A program made the position numbers and the translations under genes. Positions 8,016 through 16,694 of a stretch of DNA of 64,000 bases are shown piece after piece (position 1 is the first letter of the stretch; each line of letters opens with the position of its first letter). The stretch comes from RYN-133 sp963754285 (GTDB taxonomy: Bacteria; Actinomycetota; Actinomycetes; Mycobacteriales; Jatrophihabitantaceae): NCBI GenBank assembly GCA_963754285.1, contig CAVWFN010000007.1, forward strand, positions 372,001 through 436,000, given 5' to 3'. Below the pieces are notes generated by a model. The model saw only the letters and a program-made list of their open reading frames with translations, was not told where the DNA came from and did no database searches.

Positions 8016-9553
8016 CCACGTTCGAGCCGCTGCGAGAGCAGTTGCCGCGAAGGGTCGGTCCGCCACCGCCGAAGCGCCTCATCGGTCCGCGCACGGCGGC
8101 AGTAGACCGCACGAACGGCATCAAACAGAGCGGCAAGTTCGCCTACGTCGTGCGGCGCGACGCCAGCGGCAGGTTGCGTCTCGCCCCCGCATGGCCGCTG
8201 TGGGCCCTTCTGGTCGCCTTTCCGCTGTGGTGGGCACTCGGCGTGAGCACATTCATCTTCGCGGTGCTCGCGATCCCGATGGCGCGCACTCTGATCCGGC
8301 GCCGGCACACGCTTCAGCTGCCGCGCGGCTGGTGGTTGTGGGCACTGTTCCTGGTCTGGCTGTTCCTCAGCCTCGTGATGTTCAAACTCAACCCACCCGG
8401 AACCCACCCGGGAACGACGGGCGGGCGCGCGCTGTCGATCGCCGTCGACATGTCCAACTATTTCGCCGCGACAGTGGCGATGTTGTTCGTGGCGAACCTG
8501 ACCGACCGCGAACTGCCGGTCGCCCGCGTGATGCGGTGGCTGAGCGCGCTGTTCATCGTCGTTGTCGCAGGCGGACTGCTCGGCACGCTCGACCCGCACT
8601 TCCAGTTCTCGTCGCCGCTCGAGCTGATTCTGCCCGGCAGCGTCCGCAGCATCCCCTACGTCCACACGCTCGTGCATCCCGCAGCTGCGCAGGTCCAAGC
8701 AGTCTTCGGGTCGGGCGAGACCGGTCGCGCCGCGGCGCCGTTCGGCTACACGAACACCTGGGGAAATGTCCTCTCGCTCGTGCTGATCTGGTTCGTGGCC
8801 ACCTGGGGACTGTCGAAGTCACCCCGCCGCCGGTTCGCGTGTTTCGTCATCCTCGCGGTGGCGGCGGTCCCGATCGTCTACTCGCTCAACCGCGGGCTGT
8901 GGATCGGCATCGCGGTGAGCGTGCTCTGGGTCGCGGTTCGGCTGTTCCTCCAGGGCAAGGTCGGCGCCTTGATCGCCGTGATCGCTGCAACGGCGGTCGG
9001 GGCGTTCGTGTTCGCGGCGACGCCGCTGCAGTCGATCTTCGTGGAACGTCTCGCGCATCAGAACAGCAACAACATTCGTAGCTACCTGTCGGCGCAGGCC
9101 GTCAGCGGAGCGCTCGAGTCCCCGATTCTCGGCTGGGGCGGCACGCGCAAGACGATCGGCAGCGCCCTTTCGGTCGCGATCGGCAAGACCCCGCAATGTC
9201 AGCTGTGCGGTGACTTCTCCATCGGCGGAAACGGTCAGCTGTGGGGCGTGCTGTTCAATCAGGGCATCGTCGGCGCGTGCTTCTACTTCGGTTTCTTCGC
9301 CCTGACCATCTGGCTCTATCGCAGGCACCGCAGCCCGCCGGCACAGGCGGCTGTCTTGGTGATTGCGCTGACGTTCGTCTTCATGTTCGTCTACAACGCC
9401 CTTCCCGCACCACTCGCCCTCACGATGATCTCGGTGGGGATCCTTCGACGCCTCAGCGGCGAACGAACCCGACCGGCTCACGCTGCCGGTCGCGAACCGG
9501 CTCGTGCCAAGGCGGCTGCCGACCGCCAACCGGCCGGTGCCGAGGCGTCGTGA
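8012..9553 (+). CDS. O-antigen ligase/polymerase-like (Wzy-like) membrane protein
   Basis: 513 residues with about 10-12 hydrophobic segments, starting with WALLVAFPLWWALGVSTFIF after a ~60-residue cytoplasmic head. The long outside loop between the later segments, and GNGQLWGVLFNQGIVGACFY near the C-terminus, resemble the Wzy/WaaL superfamily (GxxH-type loop region). The role would be polymerising lipid-linked repeat units at the outer membrane face. GTG 8012 overlaps the previous stop (GTGA), and its own TGA overlaps the next GTG in the same way, so translation is coupled through three genes. Polymerase and ligase cannot be separated by sequence alone. Confidence 0.82.
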   Translation: MTTFEPLREQLPRRVGPPPPKRLIGPRTAAVDRTNGIKQSGKFAYVVRRDASGRLRLAPAWPLWALLVAFPLWWALGVSTFIFAVLAIPMARTLIRRRHTLQLPRGWWLWALFLVWLFLSLVMFKLNPPGTHPGTTGGRALSIAVDMSNYFAATVAMLFVANLTDRELPVARVMRWLSALFIVVVAGGLLGTLDPHFQFSSPLELILPGSVRSIPYVHTLVHPAAAQVQAVFGSGETGRAAAPFGYTNTWGNVLSLVLIWFVATWGLSKSPRRRFACFVILAVAAVPIVYSLNRGLWIGIAVSVLWVAVRLFLQGKVGALIAVIAATAVGAFVFAATPLQSIFVERLAHQNSNNIRSYLSAQAVSGALESPILGWGGTRKTIGSALSVAIGKTPQCQLCGDFSIGGNGQLWGVLFNQGIVGACFYFGFFALTIWLYRRHRSPPAQAAVLVIALTFVFMFVYNALPAPLALTMISVGILRRLSGERTRPAHAAGREPARAKAAADRQPAGAEAS

Positions 9554-10815
9554 ACGCCGATCGCAGTTCCGCCCGTCCCGCCTCGGCCGACGCCGACGAG
9601 CGGCTTCGCAGCCTGCAAATGACCGGCGATCTGATCTGGAACACCAGCTCGCGGGTCACGCGGCGCCGGCGTGGGAGCGACCCACGTCTCGTCGTCGTCC
9701 CCAGTGCGGCCCGCCCGCGCCTTGCGGTTCCCGCGGGCCGTCCGCGGGCGGCTGCTGCGGCGGTGCTCGCCCATGGCGAATCGGACACGCGCGCAGCGCG
9801 GCGTCAGCGATGGCTGCTCGCCCTGGCGCTGCGCACAGGGCTCGGGGCACAGCTGTTCCGCACCGGCCTGGAGCTGGACGGGGCGCCCGGTCCGAACCTG
9901 CTGACCCATCTCGAGCACGTGCTGGGTGAACCGGTCTGGCCGAGCATCGCACTCACCCCGCGGCGGGCGAACCGCAAGCCGGTGTTGCAGTTGCACGACC
10001 GTCGAGGGCGCCCGGTCGCGTTCGTGAAGGTCGGCATCACCCCGCTCACCCGCGAGCTCGTCCGGCACGAGGCCGCGGTGCTGGCGCATCTCGCCGAGCA
10101 GTCGTTTCGCACATTGCAACCACCGCAGATCATGCATGCCGGCCGCTGGGAGGATCTCGAGCTGCTCGTCCTCGCACCACTGCCGACGCGGCGCGCGTCC
10201 GAGGCGACCGGGGGGACGTTGACCGCGGCGATGCGTGAGCTCGCTGATCTCGGGCGCGCCGACCCTGCGGCACCTACCACGACGTCCTACGTCCAGGCAC
10301 TGCGCGCGCGGTCGTCAACCGCGCGTCGGGCGATGCCCGCCGAGGACGAGGTCGTCGTCAACGAGATGCTCGACCACGCGGACAAGCTCGCCGCCGACCC
10401 GGCCGCCGCGAGGATCGGGTTCGGCTGGTGGCACGGAGACTGGACTCCGTGGAACTGCCGTGAACACCGCGACCGGCTGATGGTCTGGGACTGGGAACGC
10501 TGCGCTGCGCAGGTGCCGATGGGCTTCGACGCCGCGCACCACTACATCCAGAAGTCCGCAGTGCGCGACCGGGTGCCGCGCCGCGACGCCGCCGCGAACT
10601 GCGTCGACCGGGCCGGCGAATTGTTGCGCCCCTGGGGACTCGACGACGCGGCCGGACGCGTTGTCGTGGGCCTCTACCTCGCCGAGATCGGCGTGCGCTA
10701 CCTCAGCGACGCGCAACATCGCGTGGGCGGCCCAGGTGGCGACGTGAGCGCCTGGGCGCTGCCTGCGCTGCGATCATTGACCACCGAAGGAAAGGTGCGC
10801 TCCGATGCGGAGTAA
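9550..10815 (+). CDS. APH/choline-kinase-fold phosphotransferase
   Basis: 421 residues from GTG 9550 (GTGA overlap with the Wzy-like gene). The first ~110 residues are Arg/Ala-rich and not recognised. The C-terminal ~300 residues are APH-like: the ATP-anchoring Lys in PVAFVKVG (~158), the catalytic loop HGDWTPWN (~294-301) and the metal-binding WDWERC (~312). The APH superfamily includes aminoglycoside, choline (LicA) and small-alcohol kinases. The setting, beside a LicD-family gene and with a TagD-type cytidylyltransferase in the same locus, suggests it phosphorylates a small alcohol or sugar used to decorate the polymer rather than an antibiotic. The last 11 bases overlap the sulfotransferase gene. 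Confidence 0.75.
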   Translation: MNADRSSARPASADADERLRSLQMTGDLIWNTSSRVTRRRRGSDPRLVVVPSAARPRLAVPAGRPRAAAAAVLAHGESDTRAARRQRWLLALALRTGLGAQLFRTGLELDGAPGPNLLTHLEHVLGEPVWPSIALTPRRANRKPVLQLHDRRGRPVAFVKVGITPLTRELVRHEAAVLAHLAEQSFRTLQPPQIMHAGRWEDLELLVLAPLPTRRASEATGGTLTAAMRELADLGRADPAAPTTTSYVQALRARSSTARRAMPAEDEVVVNEMLDHADKLAADPAAARIGFGWWHGDWTPWNCREHRDRLMVWDWERCAAQVPMGFDAAHHYIQKSAVRDRVPRRDAAANCVDRAGELLRPWGLDDAAGRVVVGLYLAEIGVRYLSDAQHRVGGPGGDVSAWALPALRSLTTEGKVRSDAE

Positions 10816-11671
10816 GAGCCTGCCGCAAGCGCTGCAGCGCCTCGGGCAATCGTCGTCAGTCATGTTCGGACAGGCCACCGGCCCGCTGCGCATGACACCA
10901 GGATTCCTGATCTGTGGCGCCCAACGCTGCGGCACGACGTCGATGTATCGCACGCTGAGTCAACACCCGAGCATCCTCAAAGCCGTGCTGCACAAGGGCG
11001 TGCACTACTTCGACACCGACTACCGGCGCGGCCCGAACTGGTATCGCGCGCACTTTCCCCTCCGCGCATCCGCTGCTCGGGTGAAGCGCGCGACCGGCGA
11101 TGCGCCGATGACTTTCGAGTCGAGCCCGTACTACCTGTTCCATCCGCTCGCGCAGGAGCGCATTGCCAAGGACCTGCCGGACGTGCGCGTGATCGTGCTT
11201 CTGCGCGATCCGGTCGAACGGGCCTACTCCGCACATACACACGAGTCGGCACGCGGGTACGAGACCGAACCGTTCGAGCGTGCACTGGAACTCGAGGACG
11301 AGCGACTGGCCGGCGAAGCCGAGCGCATCGTCGCCGATCCCACGTACAACAGCTTCAGCCATCAGCACCACGGCTACCTGCACCGGGGCCGATACATCGA
11401 GCAAGTGCGACGCATGGAATCGGCGATCGGGCGTGACCGCATGCATGTCGTCGACGCCGAGGACTTCTTCACGGACCCGAAGCCGGTGTGGACCGAAGTC
11501 GTCCGGTTTCTCGGCCTGCCGGATTCGCCCGTGCCGGTCTTCGAACAGCACAACGCCCGGCCGCGATCGCCGATGTCCGACTCCCTACGTGCCAAGCTCG
11601 TCGAGCGCTTCGACGAAGACGACGCAGCGCTGGCCGCGTGGTGGGGACAGACGCCGTCGTGGCGCCGCTGA
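10805..11671 (+). CDS. PAPS-dependent sulfotransferase
   Basis: 288 residues. The 5'-phosphosulfate loop is GAQRCGTTSMYRTLSQHP (~38-55); the 3'-phosphate site is RDPVERAYSAHTHE (~139-152). GRYIEQVRR and the late FEQHNARPRSPMSD fit the sulfotransferase family of heparan-sulfate type. It should move sulfate from PAPS to a hydroxyl or amine of the polysaccharide or its lipid-linked precursor, in the cytoplasm. It overlaps the kinase gene by 11 bases and is followed after 17 bases by the LicD gene. No PAPS synthesis genes lie in the window. Confidence 0.88.
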   Translation: MRSKSLPQALQRLGQSSSVMFGQATGPLRMTPGFLICGAQRCGTTSMYRTLSQHPSILKAVLHKGVHYFDTDYRRGPNWYRAHFPLRASAARVKRATGDAPMTFESSPYYLFHPLAQERIAKDLPDVRVIVLLRDPVERAYSAHTHESARGYETEPFERALELEDERLAGEAERIVADPTYNSFSHQHHGYLHRGRYIEQVRRMESAIGRDRMHVVDAEDFFTDPKPVWTEVVRFLGLPDSPVPVFEQHNARPRSPMSDSLRAKLVERFDEDDAALAAWWGQTPSWRR

Positions 11672-11688
11672 TCTCACGAAGGACGGCA

Positions 11689-12519
11689 ATGGGATCACCT
11701 GATCGCGGTGCGCTGCGACAACTCGACGACGCCGAGGTGCGCGCCCACCAGTTGGGCGTGCTCGATGTCTTCAGCGAGCACTGCCGTACGCACGACATCA
11801 CCTACTATCTCTGCGCCGGGACCCTGCTGGGCGCAATCAGGCACAAGGGCTTCATCCCCTGGGACGACGACATCGACGTGATGCTGCCGAGGCCCGATTA
11901 CGAGCGGCTGTGCGAAACCTGGCGCAATGCCGAGAAGGGAAACCGGTTCACGCTGCGCTCGGTCGACAGCGACTCCTCCTACGAACTGCCGTTCGCGAAG
12001 ATCAGCGATGACTCAACCGTTCTGGACGTCGAGTCCGGGATCGTCGGCGACATCGGGGTCTACATCGACGTGTTCCCGCTCGACAGCTGGCACCGCATCG
12101 GCGTGCGACGCCGCCTGCAACAGCTGTGCCTGCGCGGCTTGTACAAGCTCGTCCAGCTCAAGGCTCCGGCCCGCAGACGCAAGCGGGGCGCGCTGCAGGA
12201 GGTGGTCATCAAGGTCGCAAGTCTGCTCGCTGCGATCGTGCCGGGACGATCGCTCGCGAAGGCGCTGACGCGCGTCGCACGCGGGCCCGGGTACGAGCAC
12301 GGTTCCGACGTCGGCGTGATCGTGTGGGGCTACCGAGAGGTCGTGCCGAGATCGTCCTACGGGCGCGGTTCCACGGTCGAATTCGAGGGTCGTCAGATGC
12401 CCGCGCCCGACGATCCCGACGATGTGTTACGCCGAATCTACGGCGACTACATGACACCTCCGCCGGAGGGCCAGCGCGTGACGCACCACCGGTCGTTCAC
12501 GGCGTTCGTTCGAGGCTAG
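11689..12519 (+). CDS. LicD-family phosphotransferase
   Basis: 276 residues from ATG 11689 with GAAGGA before it. LicD hallmark residues are clear: CAGTLLGAIRHKGFIPWDDD near 40-60 with the metal-binding DDDID, then PFAKISDD and YIDVFPLD, and a C-terminal YGDYMTPPPEGQR. Family members transfer phosphocholine, and in related systems other phospho-alcohols, from a CDP-linked donor to a sugar (Haemophilus LicD, fukutin superfamily). The likely donor maker here is the cytidylyltransferase at 17667-18059. It ends the rightward operon and is convergent, six bases apart, with the next gene. Confidence 0.88.
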   Translation: MGSPDRGALRQLDDAEVRAHQLGVLDVFSEHCRTHDITYYLCAGTLLGAIRHKGFIPWDDDIDVMLPRPDYERLCETWRNAEKGNRFTLRSVDSDSSYELPFAKISDDSTVLDVESGIVGDIGVYIDVFPLDSWHRIGVRRRLQQLCLRGLYKLVQLKAPARRRKRGALQEVVIKVASLLAAIVPGRSLAKALTRVARGPGYEHGSDVGVIVWGYREVVPRSSYGRGSTVEFEGRQMPAPDDPDDVLRRIYGDYMTPPPEGQRVTHHRSFTAFVRG

Positions 12520-12525
12520 GCGTCC

Positions 12526-13596
12526 TCAGCGACGGGCGAACCGCTTGGCGACTCGTCTGAGATGGTCGTCGAGCCCGGCGCCCTGCCGCGCAGTGATGCC
12601 GGCCTCCTGCAGGTGCAGGAGCAGTTCGTCCACCGCCGCCTCGCTCACGGTGGGCAGCGGCCGCACGTCGGCGTCGGGCTGGTCACGCCAGGCCGTCCAC
12701 TTGTCGCCGACGGCGGACGGCACGGCATCGATGCCGTTGCGGCGCCAGCCCAGCCGGTCGAGTTCAGCCGCGGCGGCCGGCGTCAATGCGATACCGGCGC
12801 CAGGGAAGCGCGCCGCGATCGAGGCACGTACCTTCTGCCGGTACCTGCCGGGACGCAGACCGCCGCGGGGCAGCCGAGGCGTGATCGTCCGCAACATCTC
12901 GGTTCCGAGCGCTGACAGGGTGGCGTGTGCGGTCTTCGGTGGCGACTGCCATGCGGTGTCGGCGTCGGGTGTCACGCCGACGCAGTCGAGCACACGGAAG
13001 GGAACCGCGCTCGGGTCGGCCTTGTCGGACTCGAGCATCGGCACCAGCCGTACGGCATCGGCACCGAAGCTCCCCTGCCAGCGAGCAAGCAATGCATGGT
13101 GATCGAGCAAGGGCTCCCGCAGGTGGACGAACTCGGCGTCGAGGTCGAATTCCTTGTTGTTGAGCACGGCTTCTGAGTACGAGCTGGGCAGCCAGTAGTC
13201 GCCGCGACGCAGGACAGCGACGACCAACACGTCGTCGGTCAGACCGGCCAGCAAGCTCGCGAGCCGAGCGACGTCATCGGGAGTGGTGAGTGACGAACTG
13301 AGATGTTCGGTCGACACGAGGACCGTGTCGTGATTGTCGAGTTCCTGCTCGAGGCGCTTCGCAACCCGGGTGCGCAGCGCGGCCCTGTCGCGCTCGTTGT
13401 GGACACCGACCGTGCGGGAAAGGTGATTGATCTGCGTGCTGCATGCGACGGCGAGTTGCACGTGGTTGGGACCACGCAGCGACTGGCACCAAGCCAGTCC
13501 GAACTCGCGCAGGACGCTCTGGTTGGCCGACAAGAATTGCTGGATGGCGGTCGAACCACTCTTCGGCAGGCCGATGTGAAGAATGAGGCGACTCAT
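12526..13596 (-). CDS. Sulfotransferase-like protein
   Basis: 356 residues. The N-terminus LILHIGLPKSGSTAIQQFL has the 5'-phosphosulfate-type loop (PKSGST, ~10-15). DDVLVVAVLRRGDYWLPSSY (~120-140) is the probable 3'-phosphate segment. The C-terminal half is Arg/Ala-rich and variable. Second of three sulfotransferase-type genes in the locus, and clearly diverged from the one at 10805. It is transcribed leftward, preceded by the strong hairpin at 13643-13684, so it probably has its own promoter within 13597-13640. The acceptor is unknown. Confidence 0.8.
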   Translation of the reverse strand: MSRLILHIGLPKSGSTAIQQFLSANQSVLREFGLAWCQSLRGPNHVQLAVACSTQINHLSRTVGVHNERDRAALRTRVAKRLEQELDNHDTVLVSTEHLSSSLTTPDDVARLASLLAGLTDDVLVVAVLRRGDYWLPSSYSEAVLNNKEFDLDAEFVHLREPLLDHHALLARWQGSFGADAVRLVPMLESDKADPSAVPFRVLDCVGVTPDADTAWQSPPKTAHATLSALGTEMLRTITPRLPRGGLRPGRYRQKVRASIAARFPGAGIALTPAAAAELDRLGWRRNGIDAVPSAVGDKWTAWRDQPDADVRPLPTVSEAAVDELLLHLQEAGITARQGAGLDDHLRRVAKRFARR

Positions 13597-13642
13597 GATG
13601 ATCTCATTGGTACCCCATGGAGAGCCTCAGCGCCATCCCAGG

Positions 13643-13684
13643 AACGACAAACGGGGCCGCCACCTGACGGCCCCATCTGTCGTT
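13643..13684 (-). terminator. Strong two-part hairpin after the GH26 gene
   Basis: Arms AACGACA (13643-13649) and TGTCGTT (13678-13684) enclose a GC stem GGGGCCG (13653-13659) / CGGCCCC (13668-13674) with an 8-base loop. Read leftward it follows the stop codon at 13695 and ends in a T-rich stretch, as expected of a terminator for the GH26-like gene. Confidence 0.75.
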
Positions 13685-13694
13685 ACCGATGGGC

Positions 13695-15590
13695 TCAGCT
13701 CTCGAGCGATCCGTTCGGGCCGTAGACGACCTGCGGAGCGAGGATCTGCGGGTTCACGCGCAGTGCCTGGAAGGCGGACAGCGCCGAGGACGGGTTGTCG
13801 AAGCTGGTGTTTCCTTCGGGCTTCGGCGGCTTCGGCATGTCGAAGTAGATCAGCGCGTGGATGTTCGGGTAGTTCTGGATCTCACGTCCGACCGAGTTGT
13901 AGAAGTCGGCCTTCCCGTTGGGGTTGTTGTCGTCCTGAAGCACCCCCCACTCGCCGATCATGAGCGGCTTGTTGCCGTGCATCGTGGTGTCCCACTTGTA
14001 GAAGCCCGGGAACGTCTTGCTGCTGCGGTTCATCATCGTGTCGAAGTCACCGCTGTTGTAACCGGTCTTTGCACCTGACGCGTAGGTGTCGACCGCGATC
14101 CAGTCGACGACGTCGTCGCCCGGGTAGAGGCTGTTGAACCACGGCTGCTGCTCCCAGGGCAGGTAGTTCATGTACGTCATCACGGTGATCGCGTTGCTGA
14201 CACCGTCAGCGCGCAACCGCTCGACGACGTGGCGGTACATCGCTGCGTAGTCGTCAGCTGTCATGCCCGAGCCCGGCGTGGCGTTGACATCGTTTTCGGG
14301 CTCGTGCCAGATCGTCAGGAAGAACGGGTAGCGCCAGGTCGTGGTCAGGTAGTGCGCTTCACGGTCGATCGTCGCGTCGGCGGCACCGTTGGCGACCGCA
14401 GCCCAGGTCTTGCTGGTCGACGGCTTCCAGTTCAGGAACAGCAGGCGGTTGTGTCCGGGCTGCAGCGCGGTTGCCCGCTCAGCTGCATTCGGGAACAGCT
14501 CCGTGTTGCGGTGGTAGGCGTGCACGACGTCGAACGGCTGCCCGGTCTGCGATTCGAGCTGGGCGATGCCCTGGTCGACCGGAGTGTTCATGAATGCCAG
14601 CGGTGCAACGCCCCACCACCGGCCGCAGGACGGCACGAGGATCGCGGAGATCGCGCAGGTCGGGCGGTTGAGCGGACCGGACGAGGCAGTGGTGCTGGGG
14701 CTGGTGGGCACCGAGCTGGTCGGGGCCGAGCTCGTGGGGGCCGAGCTCGTGGGCGCCGAACTCGTGGGCGCCGAACTCGTCGGGGCCGAGCTCGTCGGGG
14801 CTGAGCTCGTCGGGGCACTCGAGGCCGTGGTGGGTGCCGAGGTTGTGGGGGCCGGGGAGCTGGTGGTCGGAGTCGGCTGCGGTGTCACCGGCTCGTCCAG
14901 GGTCAGCACCAGGACGGGTGCGCCCGACGCAGCCTCGCGGGAGTGGAATCGCACCGTGTTGTCACGGGAGGAGGACGTCACGCCGAAGGAGACGCTCGAC
15001 TCGCCACGCACTCGGTCGATGACGTTGAACGAGACGGACGACATCGACCGGTCGGTCCGAACCGAGTGCAGCGAACGACCGAGAATCGGGTGGTCCATCG
15101 CGGTGATGCGCGAGGCCTGCCAGTTGTTCTGCCGCACTGCGGTGAGGTGCACGACCCCGGCCATGTGGTGCTTGTCCCGCGTCAGCACCAGCGTGGCGGA
15201 GCGAAGCTCGCTGGGGGCGAACCGCGGCAGGTCGAAGCGCAGGTAGGCGATCTTCCGGTCGCCCCGGCGGGCGCTCGCGACGAGGCGATCGCTGGTGTTG
15301 TAGTTCTTGTGCCGCGCACCGAAGTTGACGAAGGTGTCGGCGGCGTCAGGCAGGCGGATCGTGACGGGGCGGGTCGTCGAGCCGGCGCCGCGGACGTAGA
15401 CCATCCGGGACGAGCCGGCGGCATCGGGGCCGCGGGTGGAACTCGAGTTGAACACGACTGTGATGGTCGAGAGCAGAGCCAACACGGCGCAGGCGCCGGC
15501 GACGAACCACACCGGCGCACTGACCCCGTTATGGCGGGGCGCGTGGCGGCGAGCGTGGCGCGACGTGTGTTGGGAGTGCTTCGCAGTCAT
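13695..15590 (-). CDS. Membrane-anchored or secreted GH26-like glycoside hydrolase with DNRLRE module
   Basis: 631 residues. A His/Arg-rich head (first ~25) precedes one hydrophobic segment (VWFVAGACAVLALLSTITVV, ~28-47), so it is a signal anchor or signal peptide. Residues ~75-235 resemble a DNRLRE/CBM96 module (DAADTFVNFG, KIAYLRFDLP). Residues ~240-300 are a Thr/Ser/Pro linker with about seven SSAPT repeats. Residues ~310-625 are a TIM-barrel glycosidase of GH26 type, with WHEPEND (acid/base Glu ~430) and MIGEWG (nucleophile Glu ~547). GH26 enzymes include beta-mannanases; here it may trim or release the locus polymer. Exact substrate is not deducible. Confidence 0.85.
   Translation of the reverse strand: MTAKHSQHTSRHARRHAPRHNGVSAPVWFVAGACAVLALLSTITVVFNSSSTRGPDAAGSSRMVYVRGAGSTTRPVTIRLPDAADTFVNFGARHKNYNTSDRLVASARRGDRKIAYLRFDLPRFAPSELRSATLVLTRDKHHMAGVVHLTAVRQNNWQASRITAMDHPILGRSLHSVRTDRSMSSVSFNVIDRVRGESSVSFGVTSSSRDNTVRFHSREAASGAPVLVLTLDEPVTPQPTPTTSSPAPTTSAPTTASSAPTSSAPTSSAPTSSAPTSSAPTSSAPTSSAPTSSVPTSPSTTASSGPLNRPTCAISAILVPSCGRWWGVAPLAFMNTPVDQGIAQLESQTGQPFDVVHAYHRNTELFPNAAERATALQPGHNRLLFLNWKPSTSKTWAAVANGAADATIDREAHYLTTTWRYPFFLTIWHEPENDVNATPGSGMTADDYAAMYRHVVERLRADGVSNAITVMTYMNYLPWEQQPWFNSLYPGDDVVDWIAVDTYASGAKTGYNSGDFDTMMNRSSKTFPGFYKWDTTMHGNKPLMIGEWGVLQDDNNPNGKADFYNSVGREIQNYPNIHALIYFDMPKPPKPEGNTSFDNPSSALSAFQALRVNPQILAPQVVYGPNGSLES
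14704..14820 (-). repeat. 15-base tandem repeat coding an SSAPT linker
   Basis: About seven near-identical 15-base units (plus-strand core GAGCTCGTCGGGGCC with synonymous changes) encode the Ser-Ser-Ala-Pro-Thr linker of the GH26-like protein. Such a tract can change copy number by slippage, altering linker length without a frameshift. Confidence 0.85.
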
Positions 15591-15770
15591 GGTGGGTTAC
15601 CCGTTTCGTCCAGTCGATCCCTGAGTCAGAGACCGACAGCTCATAGGTCACCCCCGCGCACAGCTCTTGACGACATGGTCGTCACTCACCGCACCCATCA
15701 CATCGGCGCGGCATCGGCCGACTTGAGCATTCTTTGCGAAAGAATTGCTGGAACCCGTCCGCAGCGATGG

Positions 15771-16694
15771 TCAGATGCCCCTGCCGCTTCGGTGCAGAAT
15801 GCGCATAACGGTCGAATTATCAACCATTCCGCTAGCGACCATCAATGCTAGGTATGCCCGTGGTTCGCGCCAACGCACCATTACGGCACGAAATGCCCAT
15901 CTCGCCGATTCTCGGCGTGCCCCGATCGCGGCCTGTGCGAACGCGATCTGGCCGAGCAGGCGCGCGTAGCCGCGAGCGCTGTCTCGAAGGTCCGGATGCT
16001 CCTCGAGGATCCACTGGGCAGCCGCGATCCGGGACTCCCAGGCCCGCGAGAACAGGGAGCTCGAGCCCCAGCGCACGCCGACCAGCGGATCATCGACGTG
16101 CACGATGTCGCGCCGGGCGCTGGCCCGCAGGAGCAGATCCCAGTCCTCGTTCTGGCTCTGCGGCGCGGCCTCGTTGACCAAGCCGATTCCGTCGAGCAGG
16201 CTGGCGCGCCTGATCAGGAACGTGGACGAATGCAGCATTGCCATTCGAGATTGGACAAGATCGGCATGGGTAACGGCGCCGAGATCGGCACGACGGGCCA
16301 CGACGCGGTCCTCGAACTCGACATTGATCGCCGTTGTTGCAAATTCTGCGCCGGGCGTCCGCGACAGCCGCTCGACCTGGACGGCGAGCTTGTCGGGCAG
16401 CCAGTGGTCGTCGTCGTCGAGGAAGGCGACCAGGTCGGCAGTACTGGACAGGATGCCGCTGTTGCGTGCGCCGGCCAGGCCCGGGGTGCGCGTGTTGGTC
16501 AACACCCGCACCGCAACCGGTCCGTCGACCACCAGTGTCGGGTCCTCGGGCGAGCGGTCGAAGACCACCGCCACGCTCAGCGGGCCCTCGTAGCGTTGCG
16601 CGCGGACCGATTCGATCGCACGCCGGACCAGCTCCGGGCGGTTGTGGGTCGGGATGACCACCTCGACCGACGGCGCACCCACCTGGTCAGCCAT
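15771..16694 (-). CDS. Glycosyltransferase family 2
   Basis: 307 residues from ATG 16694 (a GTG at 16703 would add three). The GT-A fold is plain: VEVVIPTHNRPELVRRAI at the start, GLAGARNSGI (~80), and the metal-binding FLDDDDHWLPDKL (~97-109). NEDWDLLLRASAR (~180) matches the acceptor-binding ED motif. It would add one sugar from a nucleotide donor to the lipid-linked repeat unit. Its start overlaps the end of the upstream sulfotransferase by 8 bases, so the two are co-translated. Confidence 0.9.
   Translation of the reverse strand: MADQVGAPSVEVVIPTHNRPELVRRAIESVRAQRYEGPLSVAVVFDRSPEDPTLVVDGPVAVRVLTNTRTPGLAGARNSGILSSTADLVAFLDDDDHWLPDKLAVQVERLSRTPGAEFATTAINVEFEDRVVARRADLGAVTHADLVQSRMAMLHSSTFLIRRASLLDGIGLVNEAAPQSQNEDWDLLLRASARRDIVHVDDPLVGVRWGSSSLFSRAWESRIAAAQWILEEHPDLRDSARGYARLLGQIAFAQAAIGARRESARWAFRAVMVRWREPRAYLALMVASGMVDNSTVMRILHRSGRGI

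Noticed and set aside
9550..10815. Aminoglycoside resistance kinase
   Set aside because: Only the fold motifs match; its position inside the polysaccharide operon and the unmatched N-terminal part argue against an antibiotic substrate.
14704..14820. CRISPR-like repeats
   Set aside because: Units are contiguous without spacers and encode the SSAPT linker in frame.
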